A DNA stretch of 60,000 nucleotides from Cryptomeria japonica. Its lineage: Eukaryota; Streptophyta; Pinopsida; Cupressales; Cupressaceae. The stretch is taken from NCBI RefSeq assembly GCF_030272615.1, contig NC_081413.1, positions 21,208,501-21,268,500 of the forward strand, in the 5' to 3' direction. This document shows positions 35,314-47,285 of this stretch, piece after piece; within the stretch, counting starts at the first letter, position 1, and every line of letters starts with the position of its first letter. Position numbers and translations under genes: made by a program. The notes under the pieces are model-generated. The model had not been told where the DNA came from, made no database searches, and worked only from the letters and a program-made list of their open reading frames with translations.

Positions 35314-35727
35314 GCAACCCCTGCACCACCCACTAAATTTGTTTCAAGAAAACCATACACAATAATGAAATATTGGTGGACCTTTTCTCATGGTAAGCGA
35401 CTGAAAATTATTTTTCCTATTATGTCTTGGTTTATATAGTATTATGATGTTTTGAATTGTGATTATATTACCTTCATAAATAAATTTAGAAAACATTTGG
35501 CACATGCACTACTCCTCCCACATTATAAAACTTGGCTAACTCTCTGCACACGTGATGGTCGTTCTTGACCTATTAAATGTACAATTGATAATGGTACACC
35601 AGTGTTCTCTACTAGTTGGATGGAATTTGTTTATGAAACAAGGATAAAAGAAGGTGATGCCTACATATTTTAAAATATTGGAAAATGCAATATCCATGTG
35701 CACGTTTACCCTTCTCATATGCCAGGT
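35314..35727 (+). pseudogene. B3 DNA-binding domain relic 2 (REM-like)
   Basis: A possible exon 35314-35393 (TCTCAG before, GTAAGC after) encodes PPTKFVSRKPYTIMKYWW. A second block from about 35505 to 35727 encodes a B3 core: LPHYKTWLT, DGRS-stop-PIK, SWMEFVYETRIKEGDAYIF, then a decayed last strand. TGA at 35566-35568 stands where B3 domains usually have Trp, and TAA at 35671-35673 follows the GDAYIF motif. Two B3 domains in a row fit the multi-B3 layout of REM genes, so this and relic 1 probably come from one former gene. Confidence 0.65.
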
Positions 35728-38508
35728 AATTAGTAAACATTTAACTCTTTTTCTTTTTTCACATGTGTATGCTTACAAAAAAAATTATCATTACGGATTT
35801 CACATTTCTTTCCCTAGATATCAATTCTTTCTTTCTGCACACAGGATAAAACAGGCTTCATCAACTACCTTGTACATTTGTTTAATGAATTGTTTACCAG
35901 TTGCTAAACTTCACTAACTTTTTTGGGTGGACAAAACTTTATCGCATTACTACTATTTACCTATACATATTATATAGACTCTACACTTACTATATTAACT
36001 AACAAAAGCATAGTTTTCACAAATAATATCTTTTTTTAGTATTGTATCCTCTTCTTATATGCACTATGCTTCTTATAACCTTTAAATTTTTTGGTATTTG
36101 TAAAATATTTTTCCAGTGATTGTATTGGTGTTCATAATATTACCACATAGATATGCAGCATTTCAACCAAAAAATTACGCACATACTCATAGTTATCTGC
36201 ATTTAATCAATATATATACATTCTTAAGTATATATTTAATTTGAAAAAAACACATCTTATGTTTGTATATGTATATCCATATGCATGTAGATAGGTATAT
36301 GTGTATATACGTTTACAGGTTTTTCCTATCCAATACGTTGGAAGACTTAAAATGCCTTGCCATCGCCCAATAAAGGAGGACTCACTGGAAACATACTGGA
36401 AAGTGTACCTCGCTACAAAACTCACACTTTCAAGTCTTTCAATGCTATATACCTCCTCAGGTATATATGTTTATCCACAAATACATATATATATATGATT
36501 ACAAGCTTCTATCTATGCACCCAAAAAAAGCAAGCTTTCTGTCACATCATTGGTATACCAAAAGGAAAAGGCTTCCTCTTCCAATAAGCATACCTGACTC
36601 TAAAAAAATAAAAATTTACACTCTGCTACAATTTGTCTATGACTCTTTTGGTATCCATTTATACACATGTACATATGTAAATATGCATCTCCAACTGTGT
36701 GTATATATATATATATATATCTTTCCAAAAATTACATGCCTTGTAGTATGATAATTAAAAAACGTAATATCTACAGCATTTGCAGTAATATAATTGTCTC
36801 CCCAGTATAGTAAATTATTTACATGCATAATAAAAATTAGGCTCTTCTTGCAATAACCTAAACCATCAATAAATATCCTCCTATCTCTTACAACTCCTCT
36901 ACACAACTTCTTCTTTGCACAATATTTTCTGCACACCATTCATATGCATTTCATGTCTCTCACACTTATTATTGCCAAATTGTTTGTCTTCCACGTACTA
37001 TCACTTCCTTCAATTGCTAGCATGTTATATACACGGATCTCACACTGTAGTCCACCCATTTCACAACTTGAGCACTTTGTACTTGGCTAAGGTGCACATG
37101 TTGCTCAAGCAAGGTGCGACTATAATAATCATAATTCTCTTCAATCGGTGGAGGAGGGTAGAGAACCATTGGTAGAGAATTGGGGTTCTACCGATTGAAG
37201 AGTTTTTATTTATAGAGTTTTTGTACTTGTCCAACTTCCTTGCCTCTAAACATGGTTTCAACAACTAATGCTTCTCAATAGGTACAAAAGATTTCAGTTT
37301 GTAGTTCTTTTCCCCAGCTACTTATTTTCATTGTCAAATTCTATTTCGATCTTTACCTCTTAATGTTTGTATTATTTCTTTTCATCTTGTAGCCTACATA
37401 CATACAATTTTTCACATGTTAGGCAAGCCTATCATGATCATTCTATTCATTGTAAGTACACTGCTTTTCAAATTCTATCAATTCTAAACCACTTATCTTA
37501 TTACAACACACTTGTCATACAATGTTTGCTCGCTTAATCACCTTTTTTTGTACCTTGCAGACAAAGATTGGTATCTTCCCCACAATGATACTATCAATAC
37601 CTTTTGCTGATAACTTCCAATGAATACTTGCTCATTCCAAAATAAAATAAAAAAATAAAATATTGCAGGTATATATAATGTTATCTTCTTGCATCTTTAT
37701 ATTATTTATTTTTGTTAGTAGAACTTCCTTTCTATACTTCTACCGTTCAACTATTTTTCCTTTGTCTTCTTCCTATACAACACTAACCGTTGCATTGTTT
37801 TATTTTTTGTGCTAGATTCCAATACCATTGCATCTCTTTTGGAAGCATTCTCATCATACACATATGTCACTTAGTTGTATATATAAATTGGCATGAAATC
37901 CACAAAAAAAAAAGTTGTTTCAGATGTTATCATTGCCTATTATGGCCGATGTGGAATGCTTGTTATTCTATAGTTATTGTAACTTTCAAACATATCATTA
38001 TGATTTTCAAAACTATAACTATACTATTTCACAAATTTAAATGATATTACTTAACCTCTTTGTATATGCTTCTCCAAATGACAATACTATAATACATTCA
38101 TATCAAATTGTTCCCTTTTACTATGTGCTTCAAAAAATGTAAAACTTCCAAATTGTCTACAATTTTTTTTGGGTCTCTTTGTCTATTTGCCATATTTCCT
38201 AACAATCAATAAATCAAACTCATATTAATCATCTACTTTAGCCCTTCTCTTTTACTTGCATGGTTAATCTAAATTTCAAACTTATATTGATGATCACAAT
38301 TAATTTGCTCTGTTCACAAAAAGAATACTCACCACCATAGGTTTCTAAATAAGAATGTACAAAATATACATATCATGCTTAAATACTCCTTCATACTTAT
38401 AGTGCTCTACACTTGTACTGCTACTTTTAAATTAATGCTTTAATATTTTCACAAACACATGTACAATCAAACTTTCAAAACAATAACTATTTTCTTATTG
38501 CTATACAG
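35728..38508. other. AT-rich intergenic DNA
   Basis: No credible gene found. It contains scattered TATA-rich stretches (for example 36285-36310, 36482-36497 and 36700-36720) and a short inverted repeat at 37137-37202. Some of it may be further decayed introns or exons of the B3 relic, but no further B3 landmarks could be read. Confidence 0.6.
37137..37202. repeat. 66-bp hairpin with perfect 13-bp ends
   Basis: CTCTTCAATCGGT (37137-37149) is exactly complementary to ACCGATTGAAGAG (37190-37202), with a further inner AGAACC/GGTTCT pairing. It could be a small MITE remnant or a chance foldback. Confidence 0.7.
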
Positions 38509-38522
38509 TTAAAAGACACTTG
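38509..38522. repeat. target-site duplication, left copy (TTAAAAGACACTTG)
   Basis: Fourteen bases repeated exactly at 45580-45593. This copy directly abuts the T-rich terminus of a LINE-like 3' end, which makes a chance match unlikely. Confidence 0.8.
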
Positions 38523-40400
38523 TTTTTTATTAAGGATAAATAGGTTTTGAGGGGACCCAAAACCCCTTACAATAGGTTTTGAAGGGAACCAAAACCCTTA
38601 GATTTTACTAGGATCTAGAACCCACAATACAATGCTACCAAAAGGAATAATAATATTGAAAAACCAGCAACCCAACCTCAGTCAAGATTGAAAAGACCAA
38701 CTTTAATCACATGCACAAGGGTTTTGCTAAGGCTCCCTTAACCTTCAACTGATACCATGGGTGTTTCCAGGCACCCATAACCTTCAAAGACACTTGATTA
38801 CAACATATAGACATACAATCATAAATTTGGACACGTGGGGTTTTGAAAGGGTCCCCTAACCTTCATCTTGGGTTTTAATCTGGCCCCCAAAACCAGCAGA
38901 GAAGGGTTTTCCCAGGCTCCCTTAACTTGTGACATAGTCTTCATGCTACCAAAATAAAAACCCGACCTTAACCAGAAACAACAACTGGCCAAAAATGGGC
39001 CCTTGAAAATTACTAGCATCCAGCCTACCCGTGGGGTTTACAAGGCTCCCACAACCTAAAATAGGCAACAAAAGAATAAACATTGAACAAAAGTCAAAAG
39101 GGGGATTTTGAAAGGCCTCTTGAACCTTCGAGATGGGTTTTATAATGGACCCCATAACTAGCAGGAAGAAGCGAGTCACCACCCAACATCTAATCAGAGT
39201 CCACCTTCCAACAGAGCACCTCTCCACCTCTATAAGATAGGGAACCACCTCAATATGAGCTGAAAGGATAGAGATCATCAACTGAAAGATCTAGGCTTCA
39301 AACCTCAAAACAAAGACCAACAACCAAATAACTAACTCATAATGCTTAGCTGGATAGAAGTGTTTTGAAAAGGCTCCCAAAACCTTGAACTGAAAGAGAG
39401 GCCTGTAACAGAAAGACTCCATGCCGACAAGCTCCACCAAAATCTCCACCTCTATAGGAGAAGAGGGAAGGAAACCCAACAACAAGGAGAAAGATATAAC
39501 AACACACCCAACCTCAAGAAATAGAGCATCCAATACCCCCAACATGTGTCATCCTACAAAACTTAGCCCACAACTCATCCCCTCTATAAAAGAATGGTCC
39601 ACCTCTAAAGGACAAGCTGAGAGAAATGGACAGATGACAACCTCAGAAACACCAAAGAACCTCTTGACACGAATAGAACAAGAAAAGCACTCATAATCTA
39701 CAAGAGGAAACTTTGAAAAGTCACACCAAAATGGCACAAGGATCTACCACACAGAGACCACCTGCAACACCAGATCCTTCCCTAAGGAAAAAAGACAACC
39801 AGAGAGGGAGGGAATCCAAAAAACCACAAAATAACCATTCCCTTGAAACTTCGCCCAGGTCCCAAACAACCCCCTCACTCCAAGGCTGAACTGGGTGAAC
39901 ATGAAGAAAAGAGAGAGTGAAGAAAACATCCACAGTAGCTGCCACAAAAATCTTCCTTTATTGCATAGAAGTCACAAACAACGAACCCACCTCACTCTCC
40001 CACTAGGTCTGGAAACAAAACCCTGCACCACACCCTTCTGCCAAACTGCACATCGAACGAGACAAGGCAGGGTCAAACCCATCCCACATAAGGACCAAGT
40101 GAAGGTTTGAAACATGGGGCCCTAAGAAGATGCCATGGAGGGTACTGCAAGCCACCATAAAGGAGGGACAGAAAGGGAGACACATAAGGTACTGCCTTCC
40201 TAGTAGCCCTTGTACACAACAATAGATTCATAGACACCCGATCTCCCCAACTCCTGAAGAAGTAGATCCTCTCACACTTCTTCCAACCATAGACATCCCC
40301 ACACTCTACGCCCCTCCGCTCCCAGATCCGACATCTTCTAGGTAGCAAACACGGATAGCCCAAGGGATAGAGCTTCAAATACAGGTCAAGATGAGATTCA
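38523..40400 (-). repeat. LINE-like 3' region, copy 1
   Basis: Shares many blocks with 56641-58836, for example the runs around 38540-38600, 38846-38870, 38990-39060, 39175-39260 and 39425-39475. Several internal repeats of the style GGTTTT-G-AAGGCTCCC-TAACCTTC occur. No intact reading frame exists on either strand. Confidence 0.7.
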
Positions 40401-40584
40401 TTATCGATCTATCTACCTCATCATCTTCATCTTCCTTTCTTACTGTTATCTCATCATTTGTCCTCCATAGCAAGAGCAAGTCGCCCTACATTTTTTTAAT
40501 TTGTGTCCTTTTTCTAGATATCCTTTGGTTCAATTCATAATCCGTTTGTAATTTGTCTCTTAATTCGTAGCGCCAAGTTTCAAT

Positions 40585-40945
40585 GGTCTGTTTGAACCTC
40601 ATGAACTCATTGAACCATTTTGTAGGAAGTTCGTAATGTTCATTTAGGTTCCGTAGGTTCTAAGGTGTCAAAAAAAGGTTTTCAGGCTAACGTTCACTTA
40701 AAGTTTTTGCAGTGGTTCTTTTCATGGTCGTGGAGGATGTGTTATGTCCTTTTTTTCTCTAGGCCGTGAACCTTTTTGAACCTTGTTCAAACTGTTCGAT
40801 GATGTTCAACATGTTCAAAGTTGTTCAAACAACCGATGACACTTAATAGAGCTAATCTTTTCAAGGAGGATTTTCTTGGCGCAGTGTACACTTTGAACTA
40901 CTTGAACTCTCGTGAACTCAATTTAGATTGTTCATACGTGTTCAA
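40585..40945. repeat. cluster of GTTCA/TGAAC motifs
   Basis: About twenty GTTCA, GTTCG or TGAAC pentamers occur in 360 bp, on both strands. In 40786-40834 five GTTCAA/GTTCGA units follow each other at 9-10 bp steps. It lies upstream of the + strand gene at 41405 and may belong to its promoter or leader. Confidence 0.6.
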
Positions 40946-41404
40946 ATCAGGTGGGTCCCATGGGCCAAAAGGCATGATGGTGCAGTTATTGCGAAGGAAG
41001 ATGAAGATTGAACCATATCTTGGGTGACGTCAACTGGTCGAGTTTTCAAGGCAAGTAATCATTTTTGGGAATTGGCGATTACTCCAAAAACGCTGCCATG
41101 CATTTAATGCATGCGTGTGATGTCCAATCCCAACACTCGGCACATTTGAGTTGACAATTGGAATTAATGCACTTAATGAGTTCGAATCACTTCTTTCCCT
41201 ATAAGGTATTAGGTGATTAATTTTTGAAAATTTGTTCTTCATTTGCTGCAGAGTTTTTGGATAGAAGTTTTGTTTGTTGGTAGTCATCCGTTTCATCTCA
41301 AATGTGAAGGCGAGTTTGTTTCCTGTCCTCTCCGGTGATTTTTACCTACTTTTCCTCTCTTGTAATAAGATTTGCTGGGAAATAGGGATTGTTATTTATG
41401 AATT

Positions 41405-44400
41405 ATGAAGTCTACCTTACACCTCTTCGGGAATATTTTTAGTCTGGCATGTACAGAGCCCATAGTCAGTGATACTGACTTACAAGGGGAAAACTTAGAA
41501 GTTTTAAAGGAAAGGGTGTTCAAGGGAATTGATGGTTCATTCGGTGTAGAAATTATGAGTAGTGGTCTCATAGAAGCAGCAACCTTTCCTCCCGCTATCC
41601 CTTGCTCGAAACTAGTTAGAGAATGTATTGCAAGGTATGATCCCATCTCCGAAACCATCAAAAGAGATAGTGGTGAAATCCTCCTTGCAATTAACCGGGA
41701 AGTCATCTCCTCTGTTTTCAAATTACCTGATTATCAGTTCTCAAATTTTTCTCCTGCCTAATCGGTTACTGAGTTCAACGTAGATAGAACTGGGCACCGG
41801 AATAATGTAGCAAAGTATTGGTTGAAGGTTCCTCAGAGGGGTGGCTCCAGGTTACCCAAGTATCCCAACAAGAACCATATGCTCCCCCATATTCATAACG
41901 TCATGTTACTACTACATCGAGTCAGAGGTTTGACAGAGGCCTATAGTTTCAATGATTGGATTTATTGCTATGTACAACTGGTACTAGAAGGGAAGCAATA
42001 TCTTGATTGGGCAGAGTTGATTGCCGATTCTATGAGGGAGCAGCTGAGCATGGCCAAACAGTTCAAGCAAAATTTCTTCATGTCCTCATATCTGACATAT
42101 TGCTTGGCATGTGTAAAAGACATAGTGGGTATACCTCAGCAGCTCGCTGAAGGAGAGGTCTCTGTGTATGATTTTTACCCTATGTTATAGAGGGATAATG
42201 CTTTGCAAGACTTTAGGAGAGTACACAATGCCTTCCTGTGGGATTTATGTTACGAGCTAATGAACATGAAAACCAAGAGGGTGTCTGAGAACACACAAGA
42301 ATTAGTGAAGAAATATGGTAGTTTCTTTATTTAGTTCCCTCACTTTTTCTACATAAGAGTTGGCGGCTTCGAGGAAGAACCTTTCAGGCTCCCTCATTTT
42401 TGTTCAGATTGTTTTGTTCTGGTCGAGATCTGTAGGCAGTTGGCTGTTGTGATTAAGAAGGCACAACCCAGGGATAAATGGGAAGATCATTTTCCAATTC
42501 AATTGGGTATCTTATCCTGCAGTTCAATGTCAGATGATTTAAGCATTGGAGCTGACTTGAAAAACTTCAATTTTTCATTATATCATGAAAGGAAAGGTTT
42601 TGACAATAAGGGATTTTCACAGAGCCTTGGTTTGATGCCGCACCTTCCAATCTCACATCTAGAGGACTTTTGGGAAGATTGTAATGATGAGCTTGAGGTG
42701 TTCAAAAGGGCAAACATGAGAATGGTTTTGGAGCAGGTAGTTTCACTGCAGGTGAAACTTGACATAAGTGGGATTGAAGAAGATTATTTGGAGCTTTTTG
42801 AACCTGGATACTTGAACCAAGCCAAGCCTAAAATGGCCTACATTAATTGGGATGTAGAAGAAGAGGATGACATATAGCTAAAAACAAAGAGGGTTTTGGA
42901 AAGAACTGTGGAATGGATTAACAAGAAAAGGACCATGAAACTAGGCAATGAGATTGAGCCTGCAAGAGGTAGTGAAGTTGCTCTGCATTCCCCAAAGCAT
43001 TTTTCTAACCCCACTTCTGTGCCTATTCATGCAGGTAAAGATAAGAGGCCATCTTATGCCAAGCACAAGTCCAATCCGACTCTGAATTTTATTACTCCTT
43101 GATATACCAGGTCACAGAGTGCCACACAGAAGAGAATGGACCAGACCAAAGATACAGAGGCAAAGGACAAAATTCTTGATGCTCAGATTTTCAAAGTTGA
43201 GGACTTAGACAGTGACATTATCAACACTATGGATTCTCATGTGATCACCGTAGCCATGTCAGCGCCACCTAAGGTGATCGGAAGAACAACTAGTTCGAGC
43301 GCTACCCCTAAATGGCTAACCACTTCGGTGAGCAAGAAGCAAATTTTCATTCCAGTAACCATCCCAATCTAGGACATGGTGGTGAAGTACACAAAGAAGG
43401 GTCCCAAACCAAAGAATTTTAAGATGATTGCCAGATTGGATGCTGATGAAGGGACTAGGAAGTCGGTTGTTGAGAGTGCTTCTTATAAGCCAAAGGATGA
43501 GAACAAGGAGGTAAATGCAGAGGACTTTGAGATCACCAAGGTAGAGCTCGAGAATATGAGTAGAGATTCAGATAATCACTTTTTCCAAGTATCGGCCAAG
43601 AAGATGCTCACTAGGTCCGAAAAGGATGGACAGGAGAAAAGAGAGCTTAAGCGACATATCAAAATTCTTGCTTAGTTCATTGATAGTATCGACTGCTTTG
43701 GAGCACTCCCCATATCGCATACTTCAGAAGATGCTCACTAGGTCCGAAAAGGATGGACAGGAGAAAAGAGAGCTTAAGCGGCATATCAAAATTCTTGCTC
43801 AGTTCATTGATAGTATCGGCTGCTTTGGAGCACTCCCCATATCACATACTTCAAAGAGTTTTGATCCCACCACGCCAGAAAACAAGAAGCTGATGAGTCA
43901 AGTTTAGTGAGCTAAAAGCATTGCGGGGGCTGTGGAAAAGTGGATTGAGGGAGTGATTAGAGATGGAGGAAAATATATCACAAGCTCCAAGAAGTTATGC
44001 GACGAAATGTAGAGCCTCATTGCAGAAATTCAGAACCAGATCGTGCCATGGGAGAAAGAAGAACATAAGTGGGAAAATGTCTTGCATATGCTTACTAAGA
44101 TAGAGGAGTACAGGGCTGCCAAATTCTTAACAGAGAATTCAATCAAGCTAGTAACCGATGAGTGCCAACTCTTTGTGCTGAAAAAGACTATAATGTGGCG
44201 GGTACTCACATTTAAATCTATGATTTCTGATGCTAGAACCTCTATTTATGAACTTCAGGACCTCCAATGCAGCTTGGTTAATGACAACAAAGTGGTAAAT
44301 CCAGACCATGACTGGCAACTGGGGATTTGTGGATTGAACACGCAAGACGTGATAAAAGCTTTTAAGCTATACATGGAGAAGGTTAAGGTCAAAGGAAACT

Positions 44401-44633
44401 TCACCCCCGAGGATATAACACAAGTCGCTCGGATTGAGTCTATGACATTCATCCGTAACGATTATCTACCCAAGCATGCCGAGAAAATGATGAAGTATAG
44501 ATGGGACAAAGAAGTTGCAAAAGCAAAGATCAACACCATGAAGAACCCAAGACAATCTATAATCCAGGAGCTTGCAACTGCCCACAATGCCCAGAAAGGT
44601 GGAGAAGAAGACGATGATGGAGAGGAAGCGTAG
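41405..44633 (+). pseudogene. large decayed gene of unknown function, about 1,080 codons
   Basis: One ancestral frame can be followed from ATG 41405 to TAG 44633. It is broken by TAA 41759, TAG 42188, TAG 42332, TAG 42875, TGA 43100, TAG 43370, TAG 43673, TAG 43905 (followed by TGA) and TAG 44010, plus a +1 shift caused by a 127-bp tandem duplication at 43601-43854. The N-terminal third is mixed alpha-type sequence with Leu- and Trp-containing motifs (for example YSFNDWIYCYVQLVLEG). The centre is charged and Lys-rich. The C-terminus has long Lys/Glu-rich helices (for example WEKEEHKWENV-like segments) and an acidic tail GGEEDDDGEEA. I found no RT, integrase, protease or zinc-knuckle motif. 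It resembles transposon-carried plant ORFs in style, but I cannot assign a family. Codon-level conservation between stops suggests it once coded for protein. Confidence 0.65.
43601..43854 (+). repeat. 127-bp tandem duplication in the unknown gene
   Basis: AAGATGCTCACTAGGTCCGA begins both copies (43601 and 43728). The period of 127 bp shifts the frame by one. The copies differ at few sites. One difference is TAG (43673) in copy 1 versus CAG in copy 2, which shows the stop arose by C to T. Confidence 0.92.
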
Positions 44634-45579
44634 CATGCCAGCAGTGCTCTGTTTTAATTTTTATATGTTTTTCATGATCTAGCAAAAGACTTCGGGACAT
44701 CTATCCCTAATTTCTTTGTTGGTTATTATAACTGTTTCGGGGGAGGTCAAATTTTAAGGGAGACCTCCTCTATTCTTGAAGACTACTATAAATAAGTTTA
44801 AGTTAGACAGAGAAGGGGTTAGAATAGTTTACTGAGACTTTGGTTTTTAAAAATTCTGTGTTTAATTGAAAGGAAGTCTTCAGTCTCTAAAAATCTGAAA
44901 TTGGAAAGAACATGTATGTGTTGTTGTGTCTTTTTTGTACGAAAATATATATATATGAAGATCATATGTGTTTTGGAGAAGAAAAGCCTTTGAGTTTTGA
45001 ATCCGTGGAATGATATTTCTTTGTGAATATTAATCTAATTAAATACTATGATCTCCTTTCTGATGGAAAATGTCATTATTATTCTGGGACTCCTTTCCAT
45101 GTGTTTTTGAAGGATTTGTGTTTAAAAAAAAAAAAGATTTTATTTTCTCTTTCCTGTTCTTAGTGAAGTGCTAAATCAGTGTTTCAGAACTTTGTTTCAA
45201 TTACTTACTGATTCTCATGTAGAAGCATTTCAAAGGATATCATCCTCTGAAATATTTGTGAAACCATTAGCCTCTCATCTAAGAATGAGTAGGTCGCCTT
45301 ATGTGCTTTCAGGTTAAAATCATATTAGTTTAGTTTAATTAGACCATTCTTTGATTAACTAATGGAGGGAGCTGTACCTATCAAAAATTCAGAGGGAAGT
45401 GGTGTACATCACACTTGCCCAACTATTTAGTTGAACTTTTGTCTTTTAAAGAAAGCGACAGAGTTTGAAATAATTTAATTTGAAGAAAGACAAAAATCTG
45501 TTCACTAACACTTACCACCCCAACCACACAAACCCTAGCTCTCCCTCCAACTCTCCCGCTCATCCCTCCTGGTGATATA
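44634..45579. other. distal part of the 7-kb insertion, no gene seen
   Basis: AT-rich sequence with a poly-A run at 45124-45134 and a purine/pyrimidine-biased end. No credible reading frame on either strand. It would be the 5' part of the LINE-like insertion if the unit is read on the minus strand. Confidence 0.55.
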
Positions 45580-45593
45580 TTAAAAGACACTTG
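45580..45593. repeat. target-site duplication, right copy (TTAAAAGACACTTG)
   Basis: Exact match to 38509-38522. The flanking bases differ on both sides, so the duplication is exactly 14 bp. Confidence 0.8.
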
Positions 45594-46295
45594 CTAATTC
45601 GCAAAAGAACCACAAATTTTAAAATATAGATCTCTGAATTAATTATTCTTTAACATGATACAAAATAGTCATTCACACTTTTCTAAATGCAACTCCCTAT
45701 TATATCTCCACATGAACTAAATAAAAAATAAATCTTAGCCTTCCGAAACCTATTTCAGTTTTTAAGCATACATGGATCCCACACCATACTTATCGTACCC
45801 TATAAAAATTAATAACACTTCTACATTCAATCTTGCAAGAAAAAAAAATCTTAAAAAATTATTCATGACTTATAACACACTCAACATTTTACAATAAAAG
45901 AAAACAAACAATCCACTTTCTTCATCAGTTTTTGATTCCCTTTAGAATTGTGCAAAACATAGTATCAATCTATTTCTAGATAATTCACTATTTTACCCCT
46001 CTTAATAGCCTACACAATAAAGAAAAACCAAATATTTGGAAGGTGCATTGCATTTTACCTTGAACCACAAAAAAAAAACCACACCTTTCAAAAACTCAAA
46101 ATAAAACACAAATCACCTTTTTAATAAACCCGTGCTTGCAAACTTTCCCTCCAATGCAAAAAATTACATCCTTCCATTATTAAACATCTACATAAAACAT
46201 TAACACCACAAGCCTACATTGCCTTCCTTTCATAAGCATAATGCAACAATACATACCATTGCCTTTGTTTAATACAACAAAACCAATAACAAGTT
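45594..46295. other. AT-rich intergenic DNA
   Basis: No gene, repeat unit or element end recognised in this stretch. Confidence 0.6.
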
Positions 46296-47285
46296 CACAA
46301 CTAAAACAAATATACAACAAGACAAACATAGAGTGTCAAATTAAGATTTTCAATTAAACATAACCAGCCTCGCCAAATTCCCTAAATTAAATTAAAATTC
46401 TGCTTCTCTTTATTGGTTCCTATTGCAGGCAAACCATGCAACTACAAATTTAATAAAATGAGTATAGTATAAATATAACTATTTAAAATTTAAAAAATAT
46501 TAATTGGATTATTTTTAGCCGATAGGCTTATTAGGTGGGTGAAACCTCCATGGAGAGGGTGATGCCTCATGCCGTAAAGTCCTTGTGGATAAAGAAGAAC
46601 GAGAAATTATAAATTATTTTATTCCTTTCTGTCATCTTGTCCACTGTTTTTGCCCTTGTCCCCAATCGTTTTTTAACTTTCCATCATTTTGTCCATTGTT
46701 TTTGCACTTTTTCCAAATCGTTTTTTTCTTTCCATCATTTAATAGTTCTTGTCGACATCGTATTTTACTTTAAAACTTGAGAATATGTTGCACAACTAAA
46801 ACAAATATACAACAAGACAAACATAGAGTGTCAAATTAAGATTTTCAATTAAACATAACCAGCCTCGCCAAATTCCCTAAATTAAATTAAAATTCTGCTT
46901 CTCTTTATTGGTTCCTATTGCAGGCAAACCATGTAACTACAAATTTAATAAAATGAGTATAGTATAAATATAACTATTTAAAATTTAAAAAATATTAATT
47001 GGATTATTTTTAGCCGATAGGCTTATTAGGTGGGTGAAACCTCCATGGAGAGGGTGATGCCTCACGCCGTAAAGTCCTTGTGGATAAAGAAGAACGAGAA
47101 ATTATAAATTATTTTATTCCTTTCTGTCATCTTGTCCACTGTTTTTGCCCTTGTCCCCAATCGTTTTTTAACTTTCCATCATTTTGTCCATTGTTTTTGC
47201 CCTTTTTCCAAATCGTTTTTTTCTTTCCATCATTTAATAGTTCTTGTCGACATCGTATTTTACTTTAAAACTTGAGAATATGTTG
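46296..47285. repeat. 495-bp tandem duplication (two units)
   Basis: Units 46296-46790 and 46791-47285 differ at only about three positions (for example ATGCAACT/ATGTAACT, CATGCC/CACGCC and GCACTT/GCCCTT). Each contains the same Phe/Pro/Cys-rich 62-codon frame, which is most likely accidental. Confidence 0.95.

Larger units (their letters stand above)
38523..45579 (-). mobile_element. 7-kb LINE-like insertion flanked by 14-bp TSDs
   Basis: Bounded by TTAAAAGACACTTG on both sides. The left end read on the minus strand runs CCTTAATAAAAAA, a typical A-rich non-LTR 3' end. The right end on the minus strand starts TATATCACCAGGAGGG followed by GC-richer DNA with CTAGGGTTTG, as in a 5' UTR. The first 1.9 kb (38523 to about 40400) is alignable by eye with a second insertion at 56641-58836. 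No intact endonuclease or RT could be read on the minus strand; frames there are short. The middle holds a decayed + strand gene (41405-44633), so the unit is either nested or composite. Confidence 0.65.

Noticed and set aside
36319-36460. A third B3 domain downstream of the two relics
   Set aside because: No GW..F or GD..F landmark could be read in any frame.
46585-47268. Two identical-looking 62-codon frames
   Set aside because: They are copies of one short frame in the 495-bp tandem duplication. No motif, and one substitution between them does not indicate selection.
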